From: an uncultured Microbacterium sp.
GTDB taxonomy: Bacteria; Actinomycetota; Actinomycetes; Actinomycetales; Microbacteriaceae
Assembly (NCBI RefSeq): GCF_937927635.1
Contig: NZ_CALBRW010000032.1
Span: 1-37,153 of the forward strand
DNA: 37,153 bases
Direction of reading: 5' to 3'
Part shown: positions 7,851 to 16,881 of the stretch, in pieces
Layout of the letters: every line of letters starts with the position of its first letter
Numbering within the stretch: position 1 is the first letter of the stretch
Made by a program: the position numbers and the translations under genes
Notes under the pieces: model-generated
What the model was told of the DNA's origin: nothing
The model's database searches: none
What the model saw: only the letters and a program-made list of their open reading frames with translations

Positions 7851-8975
7851 GTGAGCATGGACATCGAGATCGGCCGAGGCAAGCGCGCGCGTCGCGCGTA
7901 CACGTTCGACGACATCGCGGTCGTGCCGTCGAGGCGCACCCGCAACCCGGAGGACGTCTCCACGGTGTGGAGCATCGACGCCTACTCCTTCGAGATCCCG
8001 GTGCTGGGCGCTCCGATGGACTCCGTCGTGAGCCCGCAGACCGCCATCGCGCTGGGCCGCCTGGGCGGGCTGGGCGTGCTCGACCTCGAAGGCCTGTGGA
8101 CCCGGTACGAGAACCCGCAGCCGCTGCTCGACGAGATCGCGGGCCTGTCCGAGGCCGGTGCCACCGTCCGCATGCAGGAGCTGTACTCCGAGCCGATCAA
8201 GCCCGAGCTGATCAAGCAGCGCCTGGCCGAGATCCGCGCCGCGGGCGTCACCGTCGCCGGCTCTCTCACACCGCAGCGCACGCAGGAGCTGTACGAGACC
8301 GTCGTGGCCGCCGGCGTCGACCTGTTCGTCATCCGCGGCACCACGGTCTCCGCCGAGCACGTCTCCAGCGTGGCCGAGCCGCTGAACCTCAAGAAGTTCA
8401 TCTACGACCTCGACGTCCCCGTGATCGTGGGCGGCGCCGCCACCTACACGGCGGCCCTGCACCTGATGCGCACGGGCGCTGCCGGCGTGCTGGTCGGCTT
8501 CGGCGGGGGAGCTGCGTCCACCACGCGCGCGACCCTGGGCATCCACGCCCCGATGGCCACGGCCGTCTCTGATGTGGCCGCGGCGCGCCGCGACTACCTC
8601 GACGAGTCCGGCGGGCGCTACGTGCACGTGATCGCCGACGGCGGCGTGGGCACCTCCGGCGACATCGTCAAGGCCCTCGCAATGGGTGCGGATGCCGTGA
8701 TGCTGGGCGTCGCACTCGCCCGTGCCACGGATGCTCCCGGCCAGGGCTTCCATTGGGGTGCCGAGGCGCACCACCCGCAGCTTCCGCGCGGCCGCCGCGT
8801 GGCGGTCCCGGGCGTCGCGAACCTGGAGGAGATCCTCTACGGTCCTGCTCCGGTGGCCGACGGCACGGCGAACCTGATCGGCGCACTGCGCAAATCCATG
8901 GCGACGACCGGCTACTCCGACCTGAAGGAGTTCCAGCGCGTCGAGGTCGTGCTCGCGCCCTACGAGCTGGGATGA
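7851..8975 (+). CDS. guaB3: GuaB3-family IMP dehydrogenase-related protein
   Basis: 374 residues without CBS domains, beginning MSMDIEIGRGKRARRAYTFD, the actinobacterial GuaB3 N-terminus. It has the IMPDH/GMP reductase barrel with RGTTVSAEH and IADGGVGTSGDIVKALAMGA. Where IMPDH has GPGSICTTR with the catalytic cysteine, this protein reads GGGAASTTR, placing Ser223 at that position, so ordinary IMPDH chemistry is doubtful. The family's role is uncertain (GMP reductase-like or regulatory). It is 4.3 kb after guaB. Its stop overlaps the SURF1 start (ATGA-type overlap at 8972-8975), so the two are co-translated. The alternative start ATG 7857 would shorten it by two residues. Confidence 0.9.
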   Translation: MSMDIEIGRGKRARRAYTFDDIAVVPSRRTRNPEDVSTVWSIDAYSFEIPVLGAPMDSVVSPQTAIALGRLGGLGVLDLEGLWTRYENPQPLLDEIAGLSEAGATVRMQELYSEPIKPELIKQRLAEIRAAGVTVAGSLTPQRTQELYETVVAAGVDLFVIRGTTVSAEHVSSVAEPLNLKKFIYDLDVPVIVGGAATYTAALHLMRTGAAGVLVGFGGGAASTTRATLGIHAPMATAVSDVAAARRDYLDESGGRYVHVIADGGVGTSGDIVKALAMGADAVMLGVALARATDAPGQGFHWGAEAHHPQLPRGRRVAVPGVANLEEILYGPAPVADGTANLIGALRKSMATTGYSDLKEFQRVEVVLAPYELG

Positions 8976-9814
8976 CGCAGCCCCCGCCGCCCGCCGTGCA
9001 GGAGTTCCCGCCGACCCTGCGCGAGGTCATGCTGCGCAGGCGCTGGATCGGCGTGCTCGCGCTCTGCCTGCTGGTGGCGGGGATCTTCGCGTGGCTGGGG
9101 CAGTGGCAGCTCTCGCGCGCCATCGACACCTCCCCGCCTCCGGCCGGCGCGACCGAGCAGGTGCGCCCGCTGACCGACGTGATCCAGCCGGGCGAGTACC
9201 TGGACCAGAGCCTGGGCGGCCAGCGCGTGAGCACCAGCGGCACCTGGGTGCCCGGCGACTTCATCGTGCTGTCGCAGCGCTTCAACGACGGCGACGAGGG
9301 CTACTGGGTCTCCGGCCAACTGCGCGTGGCCGACCGCACCTCCATCGCCGTCGCGATCGGGTGGGCCCCCACCCGTGAGAAGGCGGATGCCGCTGTCAAG
9401 AGGCTCGACGCGGCGGGCGCCACGCAGGCCGAGATCACCGGCCGGCTCATCGACGACGAGGGCGTCGAAGTGCCACCGGCATCCGACCCGCTCGAGCTCA
9501 CCCGCATGTCACCGGCGGCACTGCTCAGCCGCTGGCACGACATCGACCAGTTGAACGTGTACCGCCCCTACCTGGCATCCGCCACGGCGACCGCCGGCCT
9601 GACCGACATCAGCTCGCCGGCGCCCACCGAGGGCTCGCCGATCAACTGGCTGAACATCTTCTACGCGGCGGAGTGGGCGGTCTTCGCCGGCTTCGCGTTC
9701 TACCTCTGGTACCGGCTGGCGAAGGACGCCTGGGAGCGTGACGTCGAGGCGTTCGAAGAGGCCGCGGCATCCGCGAGCGAGTCGACCGCATCCACGACGG
9801 AAGACGCCGACTGA
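8972..9814 (+). CDS. SURF1-family cytochrome oxidase assembly protein
   Basis: 280 residues. The ATG at 8972 overlaps the guaB3 stop by 4 nt. It has two membrane helices at the ends, about residues 25-45 (WIGVLALCLLVAGIFAWLGQ, then WQLSRA) and about 228-248 (NIFYAAEWAVFAGFAFYLWY), with an extracytoplasmic domain between. This is the standard SURF1 topology with the conserved WQLxR motif after the first helix. SURF1 helps insert haem into cytochrome c oxidase subunit I. The acidic C-terminal tail is rich in Ala/Ser/Glu. The next gene is 195 bp away on the same strand; I see no clear terminator between. Confidence 0.9.
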   Translation: MTQPPPPAVQEFPPTLREVMLRRRWIGVLALCLLVAGIFAWLGQWQLSRAIDTSPPPAGATEQVRPLTDVIQPGEYLDQSLGGQRVSTSGTWVPGDFIVLSQRFNDGDEGYWVSGQLRVADRTSIAVAIGWAPTREKADAAVKRLDAAGATQAEITGRLIDDEGVEVPPASDPLELTRMSPAALLSRWHDIDQLNVYRPYLASATATAGLTDISSPAPTEGSPINWLNIFYAAEWAVFAGFAFYLWYRLAKDAWERDVEAFEEAAASASESTASTTEDAD

Positions 9815-9997
9815 GCACAGCCCCTGCCCGTACGGCGAATGCGGGATGCACGTTCGGTGACCAGCAGATGGACGGAGCGCCAACATCCGCTCGAGCGTCT
9901 TGTCGCGCCTTCGACCGCCGCCCTATGGTCACAGACATGTGTGCACGCTGAGAGTGCACGGCGCTCGGTTCACGGGACCGGCGCTCCACCCACACCC

Positions 9998-10004
9998 GAG
10001 GAGA
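9998..10004 (+). promoter_or_regulatory. Ribosome binding site deciding the GTG start of the secreted nuclease gene
   Basis: GAGGAGA lies 5 nt before the GTG at 10010. The spacing favours this GTG over the ATG at 10016. The in-frame reading from 9839 upstream of it has no signal-peptide logic. Confidence 0.7.
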
Positions 10005-10009
10005 CAGCT

Positions 10010-13000
10010 GTGAAGATGTCCGCCCCCGATGGTCGGAACCGCACGGTTCCGTCCGCACCGCACAGGAACCGGGGGCGCATCTGCGCCCTCGCCATGACCA
10101 CCGCCTTCGCCCTGGGCTTCGGCACGCTCATCGCCGCACCCGCCTCTGCGAACACCGCGGGCACGGGCGTGGTCATCAACGAGGCCGCGCTCTCCGGCGG
10201 CAGCGCCGGCGCCGCGTTCAAGAACAAGTTCGTCGAGCTGTACAACCCGACCGATGCCGACGTCGCGCTGGACGGCACCTCGCTGCAGTACCGCGCGGCC
10301 GGCACGGCCACGGCGTTCACCGCCGTCGTCCCCCTCACCGGGACCATCAAGGCGCACGGCCACTACCTGGTCAAGGGCAGCAGCAACGGCGCGACCGGCG
10401 CCGAGCTGCCCGCAGCCGACGCCACGACCGGCGCCTCGTTCAGCGGCACCACCGGAACCCTCGCACTCGTCGACGGCACCGCCGCCATCAACCCCGGAAC
10501 CGGCTCTCTGACAGGCGTCGACGGCATCCTCGACCTGCTCGGCTACGGCACCTCCAACTCGTTCGAGGGCACGGTCGCGAAGGCGCCGACGAGCAATACG
10601 AATGCCCCGTCCATGAACCGCACCGACGCGAAGGACACCGACGACAACGGCGCGGACTTCTCGCTGTCGGCATCCATCACCCCGACCAACGCCAAGGGCG
10701 AGACCGGGGCGACCGACCCGGGCACCGACCCCGATCCCGACCCGCAGCCGGGCGAGAAGGTCTCCATCGCCGCCGTGCAGGGCACCGCCGACACCTCGCC
10801 GCTGGTCGGGAAGACCGTCACCGTCGAGGGCGTCATCACCGCCGACTACCGGGCGACCGGCAGCTACGGCGGCATCGTCATCCAGACGCACGGCACCGGC
10901 GGTGAGAAGAAGACCGACGGCTCCTCCGACGGCATCTTCATCTACCTGAACGGCAAGAGCGTCCCCGGCGCGGTCGGCGACCTCGTCTCGGTCAACGGCG
11001 CCGTGAGCGAGTACTACGGCCAGACGCAGATCACCCCGGCATCCGCCGCCGACGTCTCCGTCGTCACCGCCGCCGTCGGCGTTCCCGCACCCGTCGCGCT
11101 GCCCACGACCGTCGTCGGCACCGCGCGCGAGGCGTACGAGAACATGCTCGTCGCACCCACCGGCGACTACCTGATCGCCTCCAGCCACCAGCTCTACAAC
11201 TACGGCACGCTGTGGCTGAACCCGGGTGAGCTCAACGTCAAGAGCACCGAGACCACGCGTCCGGGTGCGGAGGCGGATGCCATCGCCGCCGCCAACCGCG
11301 CGGACCGCATCCTGCTCGATGACGGCTACTCCGCCAAGGTCGGCAGCGAGGGCCAGCCGTACTTCACCAAGGACGTCGTGGTGCGCAACGGCGACGCCGT
11401 CGACTTCACCGGCAAGAGCATGGTGCTGCAGTACGACCACGACGACTGGCGCCTGCAGCCGGCCAAGCCCCTCACCGGAGCGTCACCCGCGGTCGACAAG
11501 GTCACCTTCACCACGAGGAACCCGCGTCCGACCGTTCCGTCGGTCGGCGGTGACGTGCAGATCGCGTCGTTCAACGTCTACAACTACTTCACGACGCTCA
11601 GCTCGCAGAACGCCGACGCTCGAGGCGCGAAGGATGCTGCGCAGTTCAGCATCCAGAAGTCGAAGATCGTCGCGGCCATCAACGGCACCGGCGCGGAGAT
11701 CGTCTCGCTGATGGAGATCGAGAACTCGATCAAGCTCGGCGAGCCCGTCGACACCGCACTGGCCGACCTGGTCAGCGGGCTGAACGCCGCAGCCGGCTCC
11801 GAGGTCTGGGCGTACGTTCCGACCCCCGACGCGTTGAAGGATCCGTCGACGACCGACTTCATCACCAGCGCCATCATCTACAAGAAGGCCGCCGTCACGC
11901 CCCAGGGCGCCGCGCAGACCATCACGGATGAGACCGTCTGGGGCAACGCCCGCGAGCCCATCGCGCAGGCGTTCGACATCGACGGCCGCACCGTCACCGT
12001 TGTGGCCAACCACTTCAAGTCCAAGTCCGGCACGGGCACCGAGCCCGCCGACGGCCAGGGCTTCTTCAACGCCGACCGCGTGAAGCAGGCGCAGTCGCTG
12101 CTGGCCTTCACCGACAAGCTGAAGCAGGACTCCGGCAGTGGCGACATGCTGCTGATCGGCGACTTCAACGCCTACGGCCAGGAGGACCCGATCGACGTGT
12201 TCACCTCGCAGGGGTGGCTCGACACGGTCCCCTCCAAGGCCGCGGGCCAGTACACGTACTCGTTCGACGGCGAGCTCGGCTCGCTGGACCACGTGATCGC
12301 GTCGCCATCGCTCGCCGCATCCGTCACGGGCGCCGGCGTCTGGAACATCAACTCGCCGGAGTGGAGCGACCGCGGCTACGCGTTCGCCGCCACCGAGGCG
12401 GGCACGCCGTTCCGCTCCAGCGACCACGACCCGATCCTCGTCGGCGTCTCGGCCACCGTGCCGCCGATCTCGATCGACATCGCCACGATCAACGACTTCC
12501 ACGGTCGGATCGAAGCAAGCGGTGCGGCAGCCGGTGCCGCCGTGCTCGCCGGCGCCGTGGAGGACGTGCGCGCCAAGAACCCGAACACGATCTTCGCCGC
12601 CGCCGGCGACCTGGTCGGAGCGTCGACGTTCACCTCGTTCATCCAGGGCGACAACCCCACGATCGACGCGCTCAACGCCGCCGGTCTCGAGGTCAGCGCC
12701 GCGGGCAATCACGAGTTCGACAAGGGCTGGGCCGACCTGCGCGACCGCATCGTCAAGCGGGCCGACTGGGAGTACATCAGCTCCAACGTGTTCCTCGGCT
12801 CCGACGCGGACGCGCCGACCGCTCTCGCACCCTCGTGGGTGAAGACCGTCGACGGCGTGCGGGTCGGCTTCGTCGGCGCGGTCACCGAGGACCTGGACAG
12901 CCTGGTCTCACCGGACGGCATCAAGGACCTCGACGTGCGTGACATCGTCACCTCGGTCAACACCGCGGCCGACGCGCTGCGCGACGGCGATGCGAGCAAT

Positions 13001-14677
13001 GGCGAGGCGGATGTCGTGATCCTGCTGGTGCACGAGGGTGCGGCCACGACCTCGGTCGACTCCATCACTCCCGACTCCGCGCTCGGGAAGATCGTGTACG
13101 GCGTCGACAAGGACGTCAACGCGATCGTCTCCGCGCACACCCACCTCGCGTACAACCACGTCATCGACGGCCGCCCGGTCGTCTCGGCAGGGCAGTACGG
13201 CGAGAACATGGGCGTGATGAACCTGCAGGTCGACCCGGCCACGCACAAGCTGCTCTCGATCACCAACGAGATCAAGCCGCTCACGCACGAGGAGATCGGG
13301 GCCGACGGCAAGACCGCCATCGTTCCGAGCTACCCGGCCGTGCCGGAGGTGCAGGCCATCGTCGACACCGCCAAGAAGGAGGCCGACGTCCTCGGCAACG
13401 TCAAGGTGGGCGAGATCACGGCCGACTTCAACCGCGCCCTGCAGAGCGACGGCAAGACGGAGAACCGGGGTGGCGAGTCCACCATCGGCAACTTCATCGC
13501 CGACGTGCAGCAGGAGTCCACGGGCGCCCAGATCGCGCTGATGAACCCGGGCGGCATCCGCACGGTGATGGCGTACCAGGGCACGTCCGACACGGATCCC
13601 GACGGCAACCTCACCTATCGTGAGGCGGCGTCGGTGCAGCCGTTCGCCAACACGCTGGTCACGCTGAGCCTGACCGGTGCGCAGCTGAAGTCCGTGCTCG
13701 AGGAGCAGTGGCAGCCGGCGGGCTCGGCCCGTCCGTTCCTGAAGCTCGGCGTCTCGAAGGGTCTGACGTACACGTACGACCCGGCTGCGGCGCAGGGTTC
13801 GCACATCACCTCGATGACCCTGAACGGCCAGGCCGTGGATCCCGCTGCGTCGTACCTGGTCGCGGCGAACTCGTTCCTGGCGGCGGGCGGCGACAACTTC
13901 GCCACCTTCGCCCAGGGCACCGACAAGAAGGACACCGGCAAGATCGACCTGCAGTCGATGGTGGACTGGTTCACGGCCAACAAGACCGCGACGCCCGACC
14001 TCGCCCAGCGCGCGGTCGGCGCAGCGGTCACGCCGGCTGCCCCGGCGGACGGGTACCAGGTCGGCGACCAGGTGACCGTGGCGCTCTCGTCGCTGGCGTT
14101 CAGCGCCGGAGAGCAGGTGCCCACCGAGGTCGCGTTCGCGCTCGGAGACACCGTGCTGGGCACCGCCCCGGTGAGCGTCGCCGTGACGGATGCCTATGAC
14201 GAGGCCGGTTCGGCGACGTACACGTTCACCGTTCCGGCGGATGCCGCGGGCAAGACGCTCACGGTCACGCCGAACCTGGGCCAGGCCGTCGTGCTCCCGG
14301 TCTCGTTCGCCGAGAGCACCCAGCCCGGAGAGTTCGCCGGCACGATCTCGCTGGGCTCGTCGAAGGTGGCCGCGGGCACGACGCTCACGATCACCGGCAG
14401 CGACTACCAGCCCGGTGAGACCGTGGCGGTGCAGCTGCAGCCCAAGAAGGGCGAGGCGATCAACCTCGGCACGGTGAAGGTCGGGGAGGACGGCTCGTTC
14501 TCGGCATCCGTGACCGTGCCTGCGGCGACTCAGCCCGGCGTCTACACGGTCTCGGTCTCGCAGGCCGACGGTGACGCCGCGACCGCGGTGGTGCACGTGA
14601 ACCGCAAGGGCGGCGTCGCGCACATCGTGCAGGGCATCGTGGACTGGGTGCTCGGCCTGATCTCCGGATGGTTCTGA
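10010..14677 (+). CDS. Secreted ExeM/NucH-type endonuclease fused to a 5'-nucleotidase
   Basis: About 1555 residues. A signal peptide ends ASA at residues 45-47. A lamin-tail-like domain (about 50-190, GVVINEAALSG, FVELYNPTDADVALDG) and an OB-like domain (about 245-360) follow. Next is an endonuclease/exonuclease/phosphatase domain at about 515-815 (QIASFNVYNYF, SLMEIENS, LLIGDFNAYG, GSLDHVIAS, SSDHDP). Next is a metallophosphatase 5'-nucleotidase at about 820-1340 (INDFHGR, AAGDLVGAS, GNHEFD with N900-H901, SAHTHLAYN, NPGGIR). The C-terminus has two Ig/beta-type segments and ends in a hydrophobic stretch (VQGIVDWVLGLISGWF) with no LPXTG sorting motif. The expected role is degradation of extracellular DNA to nucleosides and phosphate at the cell surface. 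It sits between guaB3 and guaA. Confidence 0.92.
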   Translation: MKMSAPDGRNRTVPSAPHRNRGRICALAMTTAFALGFGTLIAAPASANTAGTGVVINEAALSGGSAGAAFKNKFVELYNPTDADVALDGTSLQYRAAGTATAFTAVVPLTGTIKAHGHYLVKGSSNGATGAELPAADATTGASFSGTTGTLALVDGTAAINPGTGSLTGVDGILDLLGYGTSNSFEGTVAKAPTSNTNAPSMNRTDAKDTDDNGADFSLSASITPTNAKGETGATDPGTDPDPDPQPGEKVSIAAVQGTADTSPLVGKTVTVEGVITADYRATGSYGGIVIQTHGTGGEKKTDGSSDGIFIYLNGKSVPGAVGDLVSVNGAVSEYYGQTQITPASAADVSVVTAAVGVPAPVALPTTVVGTAREAYENMLVAPTGDYLIASSHQLYNYGTLWLNPGELNVKSTETTRPGAEADAIAAANRADRILLDDGYSAKVGSEGQPYFTKDVVVRNGDAVDFTGKSMVLQYDHDDWRLQPAKPLTGASPAVDKVTFTTRNPRPTVPSVGGDVQIASFNVYNYFTTLSSQNADARGAKDAAQFSIQKSKIVAAINGTGAEIVSLMEIENSIKLGEPVDTALADLVSGLNAAAGSEVWAYVPTPDALKDPSTTDFITSAIIYKKAAVTPQGAAQTITDETVWGNAREPIAQAFDIDGRTVTVVANHFKSKSGTGTEPADGQGFFNADRVKQAQSLLAFTDKLKQDSGSGDMLLIGDFNAYGQEDPIDVFTSQGWLDTVPSKAAGQYTYSFDGELGSLDHVIASPSLAASVTGAGVWNINSPEWSDRGYAFAATEAGTPFRSSDHDPILVGVSATVPPISIDIATINDFHGRIEASGAAAGAAVLAGAVEDVRAKNPNTIFAAAGDLVGASTFTSFIQGDNPTIDALNAAGLEVSAAGNHEFDKGWADLRDRIVKRADWEYISSNVFLGSDADAPTALAPSWVKTVDGVRVGFVGAVTEDLDSLVSPDGIKDLDVRDIVTSVNTAADALRDGDASNGEADVVILLVHEGAATTSVDSITPDSALGKIVYGVDKDVNAIVSAHTHLAYNHVIDGRPVVSAGQYGENMGVMNLQVDPATHKLLSITNEIKPLTHEEIGADGKTAIVPSYPAVPEVQAIVDTAKKEADVLGNVKVGEITADFNRALQSDGKTENRGGESTIGNFIADVQQESTGAQIALMNPGGIRTVMAYQGTSDTDPDGNLTYREAASVQPFANTLVTLSLTGAQLKSVLEEQWQPAGSARPFLKLGVSKGLTYTYDPAAAQGSHITSMTLNGQAVDPAASYLVAANSFLAAGGDNFATFAQGTDKKDTGKIDLQSMVDWFTANKTATPDLAQRAVGAAVTPAAPADGYQVGDQVTVALSSLAFSAGEQVPTEVAFALGDTVLGTAPVSVAVTDAYDEAGSATYTFTVPADAAGKTLTVTPNLGQAVVLPVSFAESTQPGEFAGTISLGSSKVAAGTTLTITGSDYQPGETVAVQLQPKKGEAINLGTVKVGEDGSFSASVTVPAATQPGVYTVSVSQADGDAATAVVHVNRKGGVAHIVQGIVDWVLGLISGWF

Positions 14678-14708
14678 TCGTCATCCGCACGGTCTGAGCA
14701 CGCGGACG

Positions 14709-14740
14709 GGAGGCCGTCGGGAGCGATCCCGGCGGCCTCC
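14709..14740 (+). terminator. Terminator after the secreted nuclease gene
   Basis: GGAGGCCGTCGGGA (14709-14722) pairs with TCCCGGCGGCCTCC (14727-14740) through 14 bp with one G-U wobble, closing a GCGA tetraloop. There is no T tract, as often in high-G+C bacteria. It begins 31 nt after the stop codon. Confidence 0.8.
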
Positions 14741-14805
14741 TGCCGTGTCGCGGACGTCTGGATCGAGCACGGGGGACCGAGGGAGGGTGCACGGCATCGG
14801 CCCAG

Positions 14806-14811
14806 TAGACT
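14806..14811 (+). promoter_or_regulatory. Candidate -10 element for the DUF3817-guaA-glycosyltransferase operon
   Basis: TAGACT ends 7 nt before the ATG at 14819, giving a leaderless transcript start at that ATG. This spacing argues for 14819 rather than the GTG at 14813. Confidence 0.5.
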
Positions 14812-14818
14812 GGTGTCC

Positions 14819-15298
14819 ATGCCCGAGCCCAAAATCGCCAGTTTCCCGGCGATCCGCGGCGCGCTGAAGTTCTATCAGATCGCGTCGATCATCACCGGTG
14901 TCATGCTCCTCCTGCTGGTCACGGAGATGGTGCTGAAATACACGCCCATCCACCTCGAGCTGTTCCTGGGCGGATCGGGCGGGTTCCTGTGGTTCGCGCC
15001 GGTCGCCGAGGGCGCCGACGGACTGCAGTCCATGGGCGACGGGGTCAACCTCTCCCTGGGCATCCTCATCGTGCACGGCTGGTTCTACGTCGTGTACCTC
15101 TTCGCGTGCTTCCGCATGTGGAGCCTGATGCGCTGGCCGCTGCTGCGCCTGCTGCTGCTCATGCTCGGCGGCGTCATCCCGTTCCTGTCGTTCTTCATGG
15201 AGGCGCGCGTCTCGCGCGAGATGAAGAGCTATCTCTCCGCGCGCGAGGCCGCCGAGGCCGCAGCGACCCCGACCTCATCTCCGGAAGGTGCCCGTTGA
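14819..15298 (+). CDS. DUF3817 integral membrane protein
   Basis: 159 residues starting MPEPKIASFPAIRGALKFYQ, with three predicted membrane helices: about 19-40 (IASIITGVMLLLLVTEMVL), about 80-98 (GILIVHGWFYVVYLFACF) and about 105-122 (LLRLLLLMLGGVIPFLSFFM). The middle contains HGWFYVVY and a charged segment typical of the DUF3817 family. It lies directly upstream of guaA with a 4-nt overlap. Function is unknown; coupling to guaA is a context hint only. Confidence 0.85.
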   Translation: MPEPKIASFPAIRGALKFYQIASIITGVMLLLLVTEMVLKYTPIHLELFLGGSGGFLWFAPVAEGADGLQSMGDGVNLSLGILIVHGWFYVVYLFACFRMWSLMRWPLLRLLLLMLGGVIPFLSFFMEARVSREMKSYLSAREAAEAAATPTSSPEGAR

Positions 15299-16881
15299 CC
15301 GAACAGCCCGAGACCCAGCAGCGTCCCACGCTCGTCGTCGACTTCGGCGCGCAGTACGCGCAGCTGATCGCCCGCCGCGTGCGCGAGGCCGGTGTGTACA
15401 GCGAGATCGTGCCGCACACTTCCACGGCCGACGAGATCGCGGCGAAGAACCCCGTCGCGATCATCCTCACCGGCGGACCCTCGTCGGTGTACGAGGAGGG
15501 CGCTCCCAAGCTGGACCCGGCGGTGTTCGAGCTGGGCGTGCCGACGCTGGGCATCTGCTACGGCTTCCAGTACATGGCGCAGACCCTCGGCGGCGAGGTC
15601 GCCAACACCGGTCTGCGCGAGTACGGCGCCACCGACGCGCACATCCCCGAGACGTCGAACTCACTGCTGGCCGGCCAGCCCGCCGAGCAGAACGTCTGGA
15701 TGAGCCACGGCGACCAGGTCTCCCGCGCGCCCGAGGGCTTCGAGGTGCTCGCCACCACCGACGCCACCAAGGTCGCGGCCTTCGCGAACGAGGAGCGCAA
15801 GCTGTACGGCGTGCAGTGGCACCCCGAGGTGAAGCACTCCGACCACGGCCAGGAGGTGCTGGAGAACTTCCTGCACCGCAGCGCGGGCCTGCCCGCGGAC
15901 TGGAACAGCAGCAGCGTGATCACCGAGCAGATCGAGCGCATCCGCGAGCAGGTCGGCGATGCCCGCGTGATCTCCGCTCTGTCCGGCGGCGTCGACTCCG
16001 CCGTCTCCACCGCGCTCGTGCACAAGGCCATCGGCGACCAGCTCACCGCCGTGTTCGTCGACCACGGACTGCTGCGCAAGGGCGAGCGCGAGCAGGTCGA
16101 GAAGGACTACGTCGAGTCCACCGGCGTGCGCCTGATCACCGTCGACGCGGCCGACACGTTCCTCGGCCACCTGGCCGGCGTCACCGACCCCGAGACCAAG
16201 CGCAAGATCATCGGCCGCGAGTTCATCCGCGCCTTCGAGCAGGTGCAGCGCGATCTGGTCGAGGAGGCGAAGGCCGCCGGCGGCGCCCCCGTGAAGTTCC
16301 TCGTGCAGGGCACCCTGTACCCCGACGTCGTCGAGTCCGGCGGAGGTGCGGGCACTGCCAACATCAAGTCGCACCACAACGTGGGCGGCCTGCCGGAGGA
16401 CCTGGACTTCGAGCTGGTCGAGCCGCTGCGCGCCCTGTTCAAGGACGAGGTGCGCGCCATCGGCCGCGAGCTCGGCATCCCCGAGGGCATCGTCGGGCGC
16501 CAGCCGTTCCCCGGCCCGGGCCTCGGCATCCGCATCATCGGCGAGGTGACCCGCGACCGCCTGGAGATCCTGCGCGAGGCCGACGCCATCGCCCGCGAGG
16601 AGCTCACGAAGGCGGGCCTGGACCAGACCATCTGGCAGTGCCCGGTGGTGCTATTGGCCGACGTGCACTCCGTCGGCGTGCAGGGCGACGGTCGCACCTA
16701 CGGCCACCCGATCGTGCTGCGCCCCGTCTCCAGCGAGGACGCCATGACGGCCGACTGGACCCGACTGCCCTACGACGTGCTGTCGAAGATCTCGAACCGC
16801 ATCACCAACGAGGTGCGCGAGATCAACCGCGTGGTGCTGGACGTCACCTCCAAGCCGCCGGCAACCATCGAGTGGGAGTGA
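15295..16881 (+). CDS. guaA: GMP synthase, glutamine-hydrolysing
   Basis: 528 residues. It aminates XMP to GMP using glutamine and ATP. The start is a TTG at 15295 overlapping the upstream stop (TTGA), with GGAAGG 7-8 nt before it; the protein then begins LTEQPETQQRPTLVVDFGAQ. The class I glutamine amidotransferase domain covers about 15-205 (TGGPSSVY, GICYGFQYMAQ with nucleophile Cys, QWHPEV). The ATP-pyrophosphatase domain has the P-loop ALSGGVDSAV near residue 230. The C-terminal dimerisation domain covers about 410-528 (RQPFPGPGLGIRI, DVTSKPPATIEWE). It overlaps the next gene by 4 nt (GTGA). Confidence 0.97.
   Translation: MTEQPETQQRPTLVVDFGAQYAQLIARRVREAGVYSEIVPHTSTADEIAAKNPVAIILTGGPSSVYEEGAPKLDPAVFELGVPTLGICYGFQYMAQTLGGEVANTGLREYGATDAHIPETSNSLLAGQPAEQNVWMSHGDQVSRAPEGFEVLATTDATKVAAFANEERKLYGVQWHPEVKHSDHGQEVLENFLHRSAGLPADWNSSSVITEQIERIREQVGDARVISALSGGVDSAVSTALVHKAIGDQLTAVFVDHGLLRKGEREQVEKDYVESTGVRLITVDAADTFLGHLAGVTDPETKRKIIGREFIRAFEQVQRDLVEEAKAAGGAPVKFLVQGTLYPDVVESGGGAGTANIKSHHNVGGLPEDLDFELVEPLRALFKDEVRAIGRELGIPEGIVGRQPFPGPGLGIRIIGEVTRDRLEILREADAIAREELTKAGLDQTIWQCPVVLLADVHSVGVQGDGRTYGHPIVLRPVSSEDAMTADWTRLPYDVLSKISNRITNEVREINRVVLDVTSKPPATIEWE

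Noticed and set aside
9941..9962. GTGCAC-containing inverted repeat before the secreted nuclease gene as a phosphate-regulator site
   Set aside because: It is short, GTGCAC is itself palindromic, and it does not match the direct-repeat form of known actinobacterial Pho boxes.
15288..16877. Upstream part of the 990-codon frame that contains the glycosyltransferase
   Set aside because: This part overlaps guaA in another frame and is Arg/Pro-rich without homology; the real gene starts at 16878.
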